Shown here: piece after piece, positions 41,297 to 52,724 of the stretch
Layout: the number at the start of each line of letters is the position of its first letter
Position numbering within the stretch: position 1 is the first letter of the stretch
Assembly (NCBI RefSeq): GCF_964340395.1
Contig: NC_135560.1
Location: 3,986,998-4,050,997 of the forward strand
DNA: 64,000 bases
Direction: 5' to 3'
Source of the DNA: Glandiceps talaboti
Lineage: Eukaryota; Hemichordata; Enteropneusta; Spengelidae
Program-made: the position numbers and the translations under genes
The notes under the pieces: model-generated
What the model saw: the letters and a program-made list of their open reading frames with translations, nothing else
What the model was told of the DNA's origin: nothing
Database searches by the model: none

Positions 41297-44200
41297 TTCA
41301 AGCCACTCTGTCTGTATGCATGTTCACAGCCTTGAATTTCAAACCAGTCTGTCTGTATGCGTGTACTCGGCCTTGAATTTCAAGCCAGTCTGTCTGTATG
41401 GGTGTACTCGGCCTTGAATTTCAAACCAGTCTGTCTGTATGGGTGTACTCGGCCTTGAATTTCAAGCCAGTCTGTCTGTATGGGTGTACTCGGCCTTGAA
41501 TTTCAAGCCAGTCTGTCTGTATGGGTGTACTCGGCCTTGAATTTCAAACCAGTCTGTCTGTATGGGTGTACTCGGCCTTGAATTTCAAACCAGTCTGTAT
41601 GGGTGTACTCGGCCTTGAATTTCAAGCCAGTCTGTCTGTATGCGTGTACTCGGCCTTGAATTTCAAGCCAGTCTATACGGGTGTACTCGGCCTTGAATTT
41701 CAAACCAGTCTGTCTGTATGGGTGTACTCGGCCTTGAATTTCAAACCAGTCTGTATGGGTGTACTCGGCCTTGAATTTCAAACCAGTCTGTATGCGTGTA
41801 CTCGGCCTTGAATTTCAAGCCAGTCACTGTCTGTATGGGTGTACTCGGCCTTGAATTTCAAACCAGTCTGTATGGGTGTACTCGGCCTTGAATTTCAAGC
41901 CAGTCACTGTCTGTATGGGTGTACTCGGCCTTGAATTTCAAACCAGTCTGTATGGGTGTACTCGGCCTTGAATTTCAAACCAGTCTGTCTGTATGGGTGT
42001 ACTCGGCCTTGAATTTCAAACCAGTCTGTCTGTATGGGTGTACTCGGCCTTGAATTTCAAACCAGTCTGTCTGTATGGGTGTACTCGGCCTTGAATTTCA
42101 AACCAGTCTGTCTGTATGGGTGTACTCGGCCTTGAATTTCAAACCAGTCTGTCTGTATGGGTGTACTCGGCCTTGAATTTCAAACCAGTCTGTATGGGTG
42201 TACTCGGCCTTGAATTTCAAACCAGTCTGTCTGTATGCGTGTACTCGGCCTTGAATTTCAAACCAGTCTGTTTGTATGGGTGTACTCGGCCTTGAATTTC
42301 AAACCAGTCTGTCTGTATGGGTGTACTCGGCCTTGAATTTCAAACCAGTCTGTATGGGTGTACTCGGCCTTGAATTTCAAACCAGTCTGTCTGTATGGGT
42401 GTACTCGGCCTTGAATTTCAAACCAGTCTGTCTGTATGGGTGTACTCGGCCTTGAATTTCAAACCAGTCTGTCTGGGTGTACTCGGCCTTGAATTTCAAA
42501 CCAGTCTGTTTGTATGGGTGTACTCGGCCTTGAATTTCAAACCAGTCTGTCTGTATGGGTGTACTCGGCCTTGAATTTCAAACCAGTCTGTATGGGTGTA
42601 CTCGGCCTTGAATTTCAAACCAGTCTGTCTGTATGCGTGTACTCGGCCTTGAATTTCAAACCAGTCTGTCTGTATGGGTGTACTCGGCCTTGAATTTCAA
42701 ACCAGTCTGTATGGGTGTACTCGGCCTTGAATTTCAAACCAGTCTGTCTGTATGGGTGTACTCGGCCTTGAATTTCAAACCAGTCTGTCTGTATGGGTGT
42801 ACTCGGCCTTGAATTTCAAACCAGTCTGTATGGGTGTACTCGGCCTTGAATTTCAAACCAGTCTGTCTGTATGGGTGTACTCGGCCTTGAATTTCAAACC
42901 AGTCTGTCTGTATGCGTGTACTCGGCCTTGAATTTCAAGCCAGTCTGTCTGTATGGGTGTACTCGGCCTTGAATTTCAAGCCAGTCTGTATGGGTGTACT
43001 CGGCCTTGAATTTCAAACCAGTCTGTCTGTATGCGTGTACTCGGCCTTGAATTTCAAGCCAGTCTGTCTGTATGGGTGTACTCGGCCTTGAATTTCAAAC
43101 CAGTCTGTCTGTATGGGTGTACTCGGCCTTGAATTTCAAACCAGTCTGTCTGTATGGGTGTACTCGGCCTTGAATTTCAAACCAGTCTGTATGGGTGTAC
43201 TCGGCCTTGAATTTCAAACCAGTCTGTCTGTATGGGTGTACTCGGCCTTGAATTTCAAACCAGTCTGTCTGTATGGGTGTACTCGGCCTTGAATTTCAAA
43301 CCAGTCTGTCTGTATGGGTGTACTCGGCCTTGAATTTCAAACCAGTCTGTCTGTATGCGTGTACTCGGCCTTGAATTTCAAACCAGTCTGTCTGTATGGG
43401 TGTACTCGGCCTTGAATTTCAAACCAGTCTGTCTGTATGGGTGTACTCGGCCTTGAATTTCAAACCAGTCTGTATGGGTGTACTCGGCCTTGAATTTCAA
43501 ACCAGTCTGTCTGTATGCGTGTACTCGGCCTTGAATTTCAAACCAGTCTGTCTGTATGGGTGTACTCGGCCTTGAATTTCAAACCAGTCTGTATGGGTGT
43601 ACTCGGCCTTGAATTTCAAACCAGTCTGTCTGTATGGGTGTACTCGGCCTTGAATTTCAAACCAGTCTGTCTGTATGGGTGTACTCGGCCTTGAATTTCA
43701 AACCAGTCTGTATGGGTGTACTCGGCCTTGAATTTCAAACCAGTCTGTCTGTATGGGTGTACTCGGCCTTGAATTTCAAACCAGTCTGTATGGGTGTACT
43801 CGGCCTTGAATTTCAAACCAGTCTGTCTGTATGGGTGTACTCGGCCTTGAATTTCAAACCAGTCTGTCTGTATGCGTGTACTCGGCCTTGAATTTCAAGC
43901 CAGTCTGTCTGTATGGGTTTACTCGGCCTTGAATTTCAAGCCAGTCTGTATGGGTGTACTCGGCCTTGAATTTCAAACCAGTCTGTCTGTATGCGTGTAC
44001 TCGGCCTTGAATTTCAAGCCAGTCTGTCTGTATGGGTGTACTCGGCCTTGAATTTCAAACCAGTCTGTCTGTATGGGTGTACTCGGCCTTGAATTTCAAA
44101 CCAGTCTGTCTGTATGGGTGTACTCGGCCTTGAATTTCAAACCAGTCTGTATGGGTGTACTCGGCCTTGAATTTCAAACCAGTCTGTCTGTATGCGTGTA

Positions 44201-44996
44201 CTCGGCCTTGAATTTCAAACCAGTCTGTCTGTATGGGTGTACTCGGCCTTGAATTTCAAACCAGTCTGTCTGTATGGGTGTACTCGGCCTTGAATTTCAA
44301 ACCAGTCTGTCTGTATGCGTGTACTCGGCCTTGAATTTCAAACCAGTCTGTCTGTCTGTATGGGTGTACTCGGCCTTGAATTTCAAACCAGTCTGTCTGT
44401 ATGGGTGTACTCGGCCTTGAATTTCAAACCAGTCTGTATGGGTGTACTCGGCCTTGAATTTCAAACCAGTCTGTCTGTATGCGTGTACTCGGCCTTGAAT
44501 TTCAAACCAGTCTGTCTGTATGGGTGTACTCGGCCTTGAATTTCAAACCAGTCTGTCTGTATGGGTGTACTCGGCCTTGAATTTCAAACCAGTCTGTATG
44601 GGTGTACTCGGCCTTGAATTTCAAACCAGTCTGTCTGTATGCGTGTACTCGGCCTTGAATTTCAAACCAGTCTGTCTGTATGGGTGTACTCGGCCTTGAA
44701 TTTCAAACCAGTCTGTATGGGTGTACTCGGCCTTGAATTTCAAACCAGTCTGTCTGTATGGGTGTACTCGGCCTTGAATTTCAAACCAGTCTGTATGGGT
44801 GTACTCGGCCTTGAATTTCAAACCAGTCTGTCTGTATGCGTGTACTCGGCCTTGAATTTCAAACCAGTCTGTCTGTATGCGTGTACTCGGCCTTGAATTT
44901 CAAACCAGTCTGTATGGGTGTACTCGGCCTTGAATTTCAAACCAGTCTGTCTGTATGCATGTACTCGGCCTTGAATTTCAAACCAGTCAGACTCTG
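41297..44996 (+). repeat. 3.7-kb minisatellite, 41/37-bp units
   Basis: The long unit is GTCTGTCTGTATGGGTGTAC followed by TCGGCCTTGAATTTCAAACCA (41 bp). The short unit lacks one GTCT (37 bp). I estimate more than 90 copies, with GGGTG/GCGTG and AAACC/AAGCC variants. Segments around 43616-43891 recur about 1005 bp later (44621-44896), showing higher-order duplication. Long open frames on both strands (such as VYSALNFKPVC) come from the unit length and are not genes. Confidence 0.98.
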
Positions 44997-46750
44997 TTTA
45001 CATGTTCACAGCCTACCCTATTAAGTCGACCAAATGGAAAGGTCAATTTAAAACGGAGTCAGTTAAATGTATTTTACTTGCAAAACTCGTGTAAATCACA
45101 GTTTTTGGATGAGTTGTTAATATAGTCAGTGATCAAGGTTGAATGTGCCAGAAATGCCCACTTTCAGGGTTGAATGTAAAGTTGGCATTTGGTGGATTTT
45201 AATAAGGTTTCTCGTACACTATAACATTCATTTTCAGTACAAATAAGTAAAACAAAATGTATTTCACTCGCAAAACTCATAGAAATCAGTCTTTGGGTGA
45301 TTTATTAACATAGTCAGTGACCAAGCTTGTGTCCCCAAAATGACCAGTTTCCAGGTTGAATGTAAAGTTGGCATTTGGTGGACTTGACTTGGTTTCTCGT
45401 ACACTCAAACATTCATTTTCAGTACAAATAAGTAAAGCAAATGTATTTCATTTCACTTCCATACTCATAGAATGTACAACAACAAACATTTTACACATTT
45501 AATATTATCTTGCAATTTATTGATTTACAAACATTGATGTGGTCAATATTATTTTCTAAATTAAAAATCCAAAATAAATACCAAATCCTTATTCATATAT
45601 CCACTTTAATGTACGCATGTTCTCCTTTAATTCTTTCCTGTAACAGAGTCAAACACTCTTAACTGATGCATTATTTCATTACAGAAGAAGGGTCTATACA
45701 AAATAAACTTTGAAAGCTTGGTGTTGGAGCAGATGCCGAGTATTACTATATGCATTTATGTATGGTCAAGGTCGTTGAACCTTGCAAAAATAGGAGGAGC
45801 TGTTAAAAGTGCTTGCAAGCAAGCCAAGTTGAATATGGTTTGAACAAAAATAATGGATTGATAGTCTGGGTATTTATACATCATATCAACATACAGCTAC
45901 GCCAGTGGTTCTGTTGTGCTCAAAATATGTTTCGAAATGTTTAAAATAATATTTTTTGTGTGCATGTACAATTACATTATTCCCAATTATTTAACATAGC
46001 ATATGTCGTAATATCTGGACATGACTCAACATGACCTCACTTGACCTCTCATGGACTTGAGCCATGCTTGGTACCTACATGCATTTATCTATCCTTGGTG
46101 TACAACACTTAAAATGGAATGAACTGACCTCATGTGACTAGATGACCTGCTATTACTTGGCAATCATAATAATGAATTATGTGAGACTTGTCTGTACATA
46201 TTTTACCGTGCATCAAATTATTTTCCATATCGATTTTACTTAAACAAAATCATATTTAATCTTATGATAAAGGTTATTCAGGTTAATGTATTTCCTCTGA
46301 GTTTTTTTTTCAAATAAAACTATTTTAGCACAACAACATTGTGAATACTGATATACAAATAATTTTAATATACAATTAATGATATCTTGATTTGCCATTT
46401 CACGCAGTCATTGCCAAACCAGTTTATATCTGCCAAACAATGTTTAATGTCATAAGCCTAGAATTTGAAAGACATCGGTCACGTTTGTGTAGTGTGGATA
46501 TAGACTATGACATACACTCAAAAGACTGATGTTGAAATGTGATATTTTGATGGGATATTCGAAATAAAAATTTGTTTTCAACTGATGTGAATGTATACTA
46601 GCTGTTATATTCATATCACGCCTTTTTCTGTTGGATTGTTGCTTAGAACACTGAATTGGGGATTATATGAATTTAGAATATTATGTGACTTTAACATATT
46701 CACCATTCTCGAAAGCCAGAGCACATATTTCTGCTGAAGCAACGGAACTT
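44997..46750. other. Intergenic region with a ~240-bp duplication, no gene
   Basis: A segment from about 45056 (ATGTATTTTACTTGCAAAACTC...) recurs from about 45257 (ATGTATTTCACTCGCAAAACTC...), with shared blocks such as GGTTGAATGTAAAGTTGGCA and TACACT-AACATTCATTTTCA. The remainder is AT-rich with no ORF of interest. Confidence 0.65.
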
Positions 46751-46949
46751 GGCGGTGTGTCTTGGGCGGTGCCGTAAAAGAGGCTGTGGTTTACGACGAT
46801 GGCGGTGCGTCTTGGACGGTGCCGTAAAAGAGGCTGTGGTTTACGACGATGGCGGTGCTTCTTGGACGGTGCCGTAAAAGAGGCTGTGGTTTACGACGAT
46901 GGCGGTGCGTCTTGGACGGTGCCGCAAACGAAGCGTGGTTTACGACGAC
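46751..46949 (+). repeat. Four copies of a GC-rich 50-bp tandem repeat
   Basis: The unit GGCGGTGCGTCTTGGACGGT-GCCGTAAAAGAGGCTGTGGT-TTACGACGAT occurs at 46751, 46801, 46851 and 46901. The first three copies are almost identical and the fourth is diverged. It ends 6 nt from the stop codon of the transporter gene, so it should form the start of that gene's 3' UTR. It is much richer in GC and CpG than the surrounding sequence. Confidence 0.95.
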
Positions 46950-46955
46950 GCCTAT

Positions 46956-48602
46956 TCACATAACTCTCACAGACCTCCTATTCCTATTCCTGCCACTTAT
47001 TGCAATTACTAGAAATAGTATTGCACAGATTATGTTCATCAGTGCAGCGAAGAAAAAGGCCCATTTGTAACTTTGAGTGACGTCAAACAACCAGCCTGAA
47101 AAGACAACGTGGTGATATATATTTTTCAGCCATGTGTGAAACAAAAATTCATACATGGACAAGTTGACACTTTAAAAATATGAAATGAGATACTAACGTT
47201 TTAAGATACTAAAGTATGCATAATTCATAACGTCTTATTGTACTAAAATGAGAGTGTTTAGTTTGAGTTGTGATGCTCCCTTCATATTGACAATATTACG
47301 TGGCTGATAGAGTGGACATCTCAGAAATACACATAACATCCTGGAACAGGGAAAGTGGTATCTGATTCTTCGATGAATTAATATGAACCATATTGTAGAG
47401 GATCTTTTCCAACTTCCAGCAATATGTTTACGAACTTACAAAAGAAAAAACTCAGATTGATGTTTACATAATCGAATGGAATACATTTATTGCAATAACT
47501 AGTCACTGTATCAATTTAATGTTTTCCTAATATATGTTAATGCAGTGAATAAGTCACTTTTTAGGAACTATTCTTAAAACTTAAGCTTCAAAATACATTC
47601 TGATTTTCGTCTATTTGTTGTGGCGTTGTTCTTACCTCCGACAGGAGAACCAATCATGCTTCCAATTCCACAGAAGAACAACGTAAAACCACATCCAACT
47701 GCGTAATTTTTTGCTTTCACGATGTCTTTGACTGTTATGTACGATACAGGGTAGTAAACACCAGAAAGAAACCCTATGACTGCAGCAGAAGAAATCAATA
47801 ATCCAAAAGTGTTCATCCATGGCACACTGAATACAGCTATTCCTACAGTTAGCATAGTGAATGATAGTATATATGAAGGAGGACAACAGTGTTTGTCTAT
47901 TATGAAACTTTGTAGAATTGTTGAAATAAATGATGTAATTCCAATGACAGGAACTAGAAATGCCGATTCTATTTTAAGAATACCTTTATCAACAGCGTTT
48001 GGTACCAGTAAGAACACCACAATGAAATAGCCTAAATCTCCAAAAGTAGAAGCAATCATGAAAACGATAAATGTTTTATATTTGTAGAAAAGCCAGAATC
48101 CTGAACACTTGGCAAACGATACAAGACAATTCCCTGAATTCCGTTGTCTTATTTCTGTATCCAAATCTTGAGATGTTTCCTCCTCCTTGTCTTCATCAAT
48201 AGTATTGATAGGTCTCATTAACGCAGCACACACACATAGATTTGCATTTACCGCTGAACATATCAAGAATGTACCTCTCCATCCATAATAATTAATCATA
48301 ATTTGACAAACAGGTGAGTAAACGAAGTATCCCATTGAACTTCCGGCAAGGGCAATACCAGTAACAAGACCGAATCGTTTATTGAAATATAGTGCGAGAA
48401 TGGACATACTTGGAACTATACACAAACCATGGCCTACACCTGTGAATTATGAAATATAGGTAGAATAATTATGTACATTATGCAACAAATACAACTGAAT
48501 GTAAGCACGTGCACGCACACACACAAACATACATACATACATACATACATACATACATACATACATTTGTACATACATACATACATACATACATACATAC
48601 AT

Positions 48603-48651
<49 letters not shown>

Positions 48652-51600
48652 TACATACATACAAACCGTCGCTTTTCACAGCCATCAATAAGGGAGCATT
48701 CGTTTTTTACGGGGGGGGGGTCGGTGGAATTTGAGGTATGAATTAAATGTAAAAAGCAACCCCCCTAAAAATTACTTTTCTAAAATTTGACCCCCCCTAA
48801 ATCCATCAATTGTAAAATGTGACCCCCCCCCCCTATAAAAATTTTTCACTTGATTTATAATAGATTTATGAAACACTTGACTTATATGAGTGTTTGTTCG
48901 ACATATCACATAATGGACCATGAAACCTAGTCCATGTAGTTCCGTGACTTCCAAGTAGTACACTGTCTGCCTGATCTTGTTGTGTGAAAGAGTTCATTTT
49001 CAATGTCACTGCTATCACTTTCAGAGTCACTTTCCGAGTCACTTTCCTCTGATTCACCCAATTCATATATCACTACATGTCCATCTTCTGATTCACTGTC
49101 TTCGTCCATCTCATCCTCTTCATCGCTCTCCTCCTCCTCTTTATCCCTCTCATGGTTCACTCTCAGACTTTCCAGTGTTGTTTGACACAACTGCCTGCCA
49201 ATGTGTGCTTCAACTATTTTCAGTTTGTCTTTTTTTAGCATCTTTCTCTAAGTTGTCAATTTATGTCTGTTCATGTACATGTCCAGGTCAGAAACTTTCA
49301 GCTTACGTAATTCACTGTTTCTGTACAGTGCATTCCAGTCATGGCTGTCATAATGTCGTGGTTGATCCACAGCATTAGCTTGGTTTCGCTTCTTTTTCTT
49401 GAGTCTTACAGTTTTCAATGTCTCTAAATGAATTAAGTAGTCAACTACCACTTTCTCAGGCACTATATACTTCTTTGAGAACTCAACAACTTTGTCATGG
49501 TCATCAGAAGACATTTCTCCTGCTTCAAAAAGACAGCGTATTTGAACACGTGGCTGGTAGTCATCTACTGCACGTTGATTGCCTTCTGTATCCAGTACTG
49601 GTACATCCTTGACAGGTAAATAGTGGAAATTTGGAAGTTGAGTGTAATCTGGCATTGGTCTTGGTACATGCTGAAGGGGAGAACTGACCCAGTCTCTGTC
49701 ACTACAAAAGTCACATTTATGTCCCAGTTTCTTCATGCAGTCAAATTTGAGAAATTCCAAGTACAAGTGTCCTATCTCATAGTGGTCATCAATAAACTGC
49801 TGCAATTTCATATAATATGCATGGCCAGGAACCATTATCTTCTGATTTTTTAATGAGTACCTGAATAGGTGTCGCATCGAACTGCAACACTGCAAGGAAC
49901 TCACCAAGAAAATTTCCGATCTACTACAGAAATCAAGAGAAATTTTTGGCTGCTCATTTTCAAGAATGAAAACCAACAGAAAGGCGAGACAGAGAAAAAT
50001 GCAAGCATTACAACGCCGTGTAGAGACTCTCTACAACAAGATTATAATGGTGGAATTTCACCCGTTTGATACTGGTAGACCAGCACCAGCCACCATGGTA
50101 TTAATTGGTAATGTTAGCTCTGTAAATGCATCGGAAGCCAAATTGCTTGTGCCCATGTACAACTTGAAATATATTGATGAGCACCCATTCAAATTAATTT
50201 TTGACCACTTAGCCACCGATAGCAAAGAAACAATTGACCTGCGTGAACTTGACAGTCAAAGTGACACGGAACAAAGTGGATCTGTAGATACAGTTGACTA
50301 CAGTGAACTGAAGAGTCAAAGTGACTCGTCAGACTAACTTAGTAACTATCTCTTTTGTGTTCTTATCTATGTTTGTTAGTCCCCGCCGGCCGGGGCCACG
50401 TGGCGGCCATTTTACGATTTTTATGGTGGAATTCACTCAGGTCAATTGTTTCTTTGATATGTTTGGTAAGTGGTCAAAAATTAATTTGAATGAGTTCTGT
50501 TGTTTTTAAAGAGTTTTTAAAGAGTTTTAAAAGTGAGGTATGTCATTATATTGCCACAGCCTGAAAGTTTTATTTTTGTGATTCTGTGTTTTCTTTTTTT
50601 TACTTGTTATCACCTGATCAGACAGAATAAAGACATGTTTTTATTCTGTTTTGTACATTTTTTTGTCAATTCTGTTGTTTTTTGCTATGATTCCATACAA
50701 ATCTGTTGTATAAATTGACCCCCCCCCCAAACCATTGGATATAAAATTTGACCCCCCCCCTAAAAACTGCTTTGTAAAAGTCAACCCCCCCCCCGTAAAA
50801 AACGAATGCTCCCTAACATACGTTCTATTTTCCGAAAAAACTCTTGAACGTTTATTAATGATGACCACGAATAGATACGGATTATACCTGAAAGTACACT
50901 GTCAGTAAAGTATAGATGCATTGGGTTTGTAGCAAAGGAACTCAGTAAAAGTCCGCATGTCGAAATAATCCCTCCTGTAAAAACAATGATTCTTGTACCG
51001 TATTTATCATTCAAAAGACCTGCCACTGGACCTACAAAAGATACAGGTATGCACGATATAATGTACATTCTCAATTCACTCAAATTAATTCATTAAAAAG
51101 CATGCATTTTAATATTTGTAAGTGTTCTAATCTCTTTTCAGATGTTGGTAAAGATGTTCCTGTATGGCTATCATAGAGGGCGGTTTCATTTTTCATTATC
51201 GTGGAAAGTATTTAGATAGCCTGTAGTCATTACAAGGGGCTGGGAAATCAAACCCGGTTGCATAAATTTACTTGACTCTATCCCTATTCTGATTTCTAAA
51301 AAGTGGCCCTCCTTAAATTTCCTTTCTCTAAATCACTACCTTCCCGCCTGTTCAAATATTTCAAAACCATCTCACATCAAAATTAACAATTGATTGATTC
51401 AGGCATATTTGTCAGTAGCAATAGGACTGATATTTTCTTATATAAGAGTGGCAGTGGTGGGATAAGGCAGCGGTGGGATTAGGCAGCAGTGGCAGTGATG
51501 GGATGGGGCACCAGTGGTAGTGGTGGGATGGGGCAACAGTGGTAGTGGTGGGATGGGACAACAGTGGTAGTGGTGGGATGGGGCAACAGTGGTAGTGATG

Positions 51601-52691
51601 GGATGGGGCAACAGTGGGATGGGATGGGGCAACAGTGGCAGTGATGGGATGGGGCAACAGTGGTAGTGGTGGGATGGGGCAGCAGTGGCAGAGGCAGCAG
51701 TGGCAGTGGTGTAATGCCATAATCACAATGTAATATAGATTTAACTTAATACCGTCTATAAGGGCTAAGCTTTTAATTGTTGGAGTGCAAAATTCTTAGC
51801 TATAGCTATCATTAATGATATACCCCTTAATTTGGCAATTAGTTAGACCAAACTATGAGAAATCTGAAGTTTGTATACTTAAGATATTGCCATTAATTAT
51901 GCAAATGAATAATCTAGTTTTATAGGATATATGCAATTTTTTTATTATCAACGTAACGTGTGCACCAGAATTTGAAGCTTGTATTCTCAAATCATCAATT
52001 ATACAAATGACTGACTACGGTTAAAAAATGTATCATTAAACTATTCCAATGCTTGCATCACATTACAAGATATTTGAAGTGTGCATTCTTAAAATACAGT
52101 CTAATTACTGAAAATTATTAATTATCCAAATGTAACATTATAACTAACATTTACATAAAAACCTTTTAGATCATGTGCGCATTATTATGGTGGATGTATG
52201 TACTAAATTATATTGCATGTGAAGAATGCATTCTTAAGATTAAGCATAATTACTGAAAATTATTAATTACGCAAATGACTCATTAAATCTAAAAGCTACA
52301 CCAACAAGATTATCAGGACATTTGTGCTGTGTTACGTTTGACTTGTGTACCAAATTATATTGAATTTGAAGAGTGCATTCTTAAGATATAGATAATTATT
52401 ATTGGTCATTAGTTATCATTAATTAATTAATTAATTAATTAATTAATAATCATGGGATGTTTTGAAAACCTTATATCTTGTATCCATTACCCTAAAGAAT
52501 ATGTGCACCAAATTTTGTTTGAACGAGCCAACTCTGTTTGAGAAAACGATGACATACAGGCAGACAGAGACACCCCATCCTTAAAATATAACCTTCCTTT
52601 ATGGACTATAAAATGAGTAAAAGTAGAATGTGACCCTACCGTTATTCAATGTTTATCTTTCTTACAAGAAGGTTGTATTTTAGGGATCGAA

Positions 52692-52724
<33 letters not shown>

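Larger units (their letters stand above)
48692..50813. mobile_element. 2122-bp DNA transposon with 29-bp perfect TIRs and TAA TSD
   Basis: The ends are GGGAGCATTCGTTTTTTAC followed by ten G, and the exact reverse complement (ten C, then GTAAAAAACGAATGCTCCC). TAA flanks both ends (48689-48691 and 50814-50816). Just inside each end lie direct repeats of a TAAAATTTGACCCCCCC-like motif in the same orientation, an asymmetric subterminal layout. A 3-bp TWA-type duplication points to PIF/Harbinger-like elements. No recognisable DDE transposase is present, so it may be a non-autonomous or decayed copy. A GC-rich patch with CACGTG and GCGGCCATTTT at 50382-50415 may be its promoter. Confidence 0.85.

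Noticed and set aside
41503-45024. ORFs on both strands across the 41/37-bp array
   Set aside because: Open frames result from the unit lengths. The same peptide recurs with the repeat and no gene structure is present.
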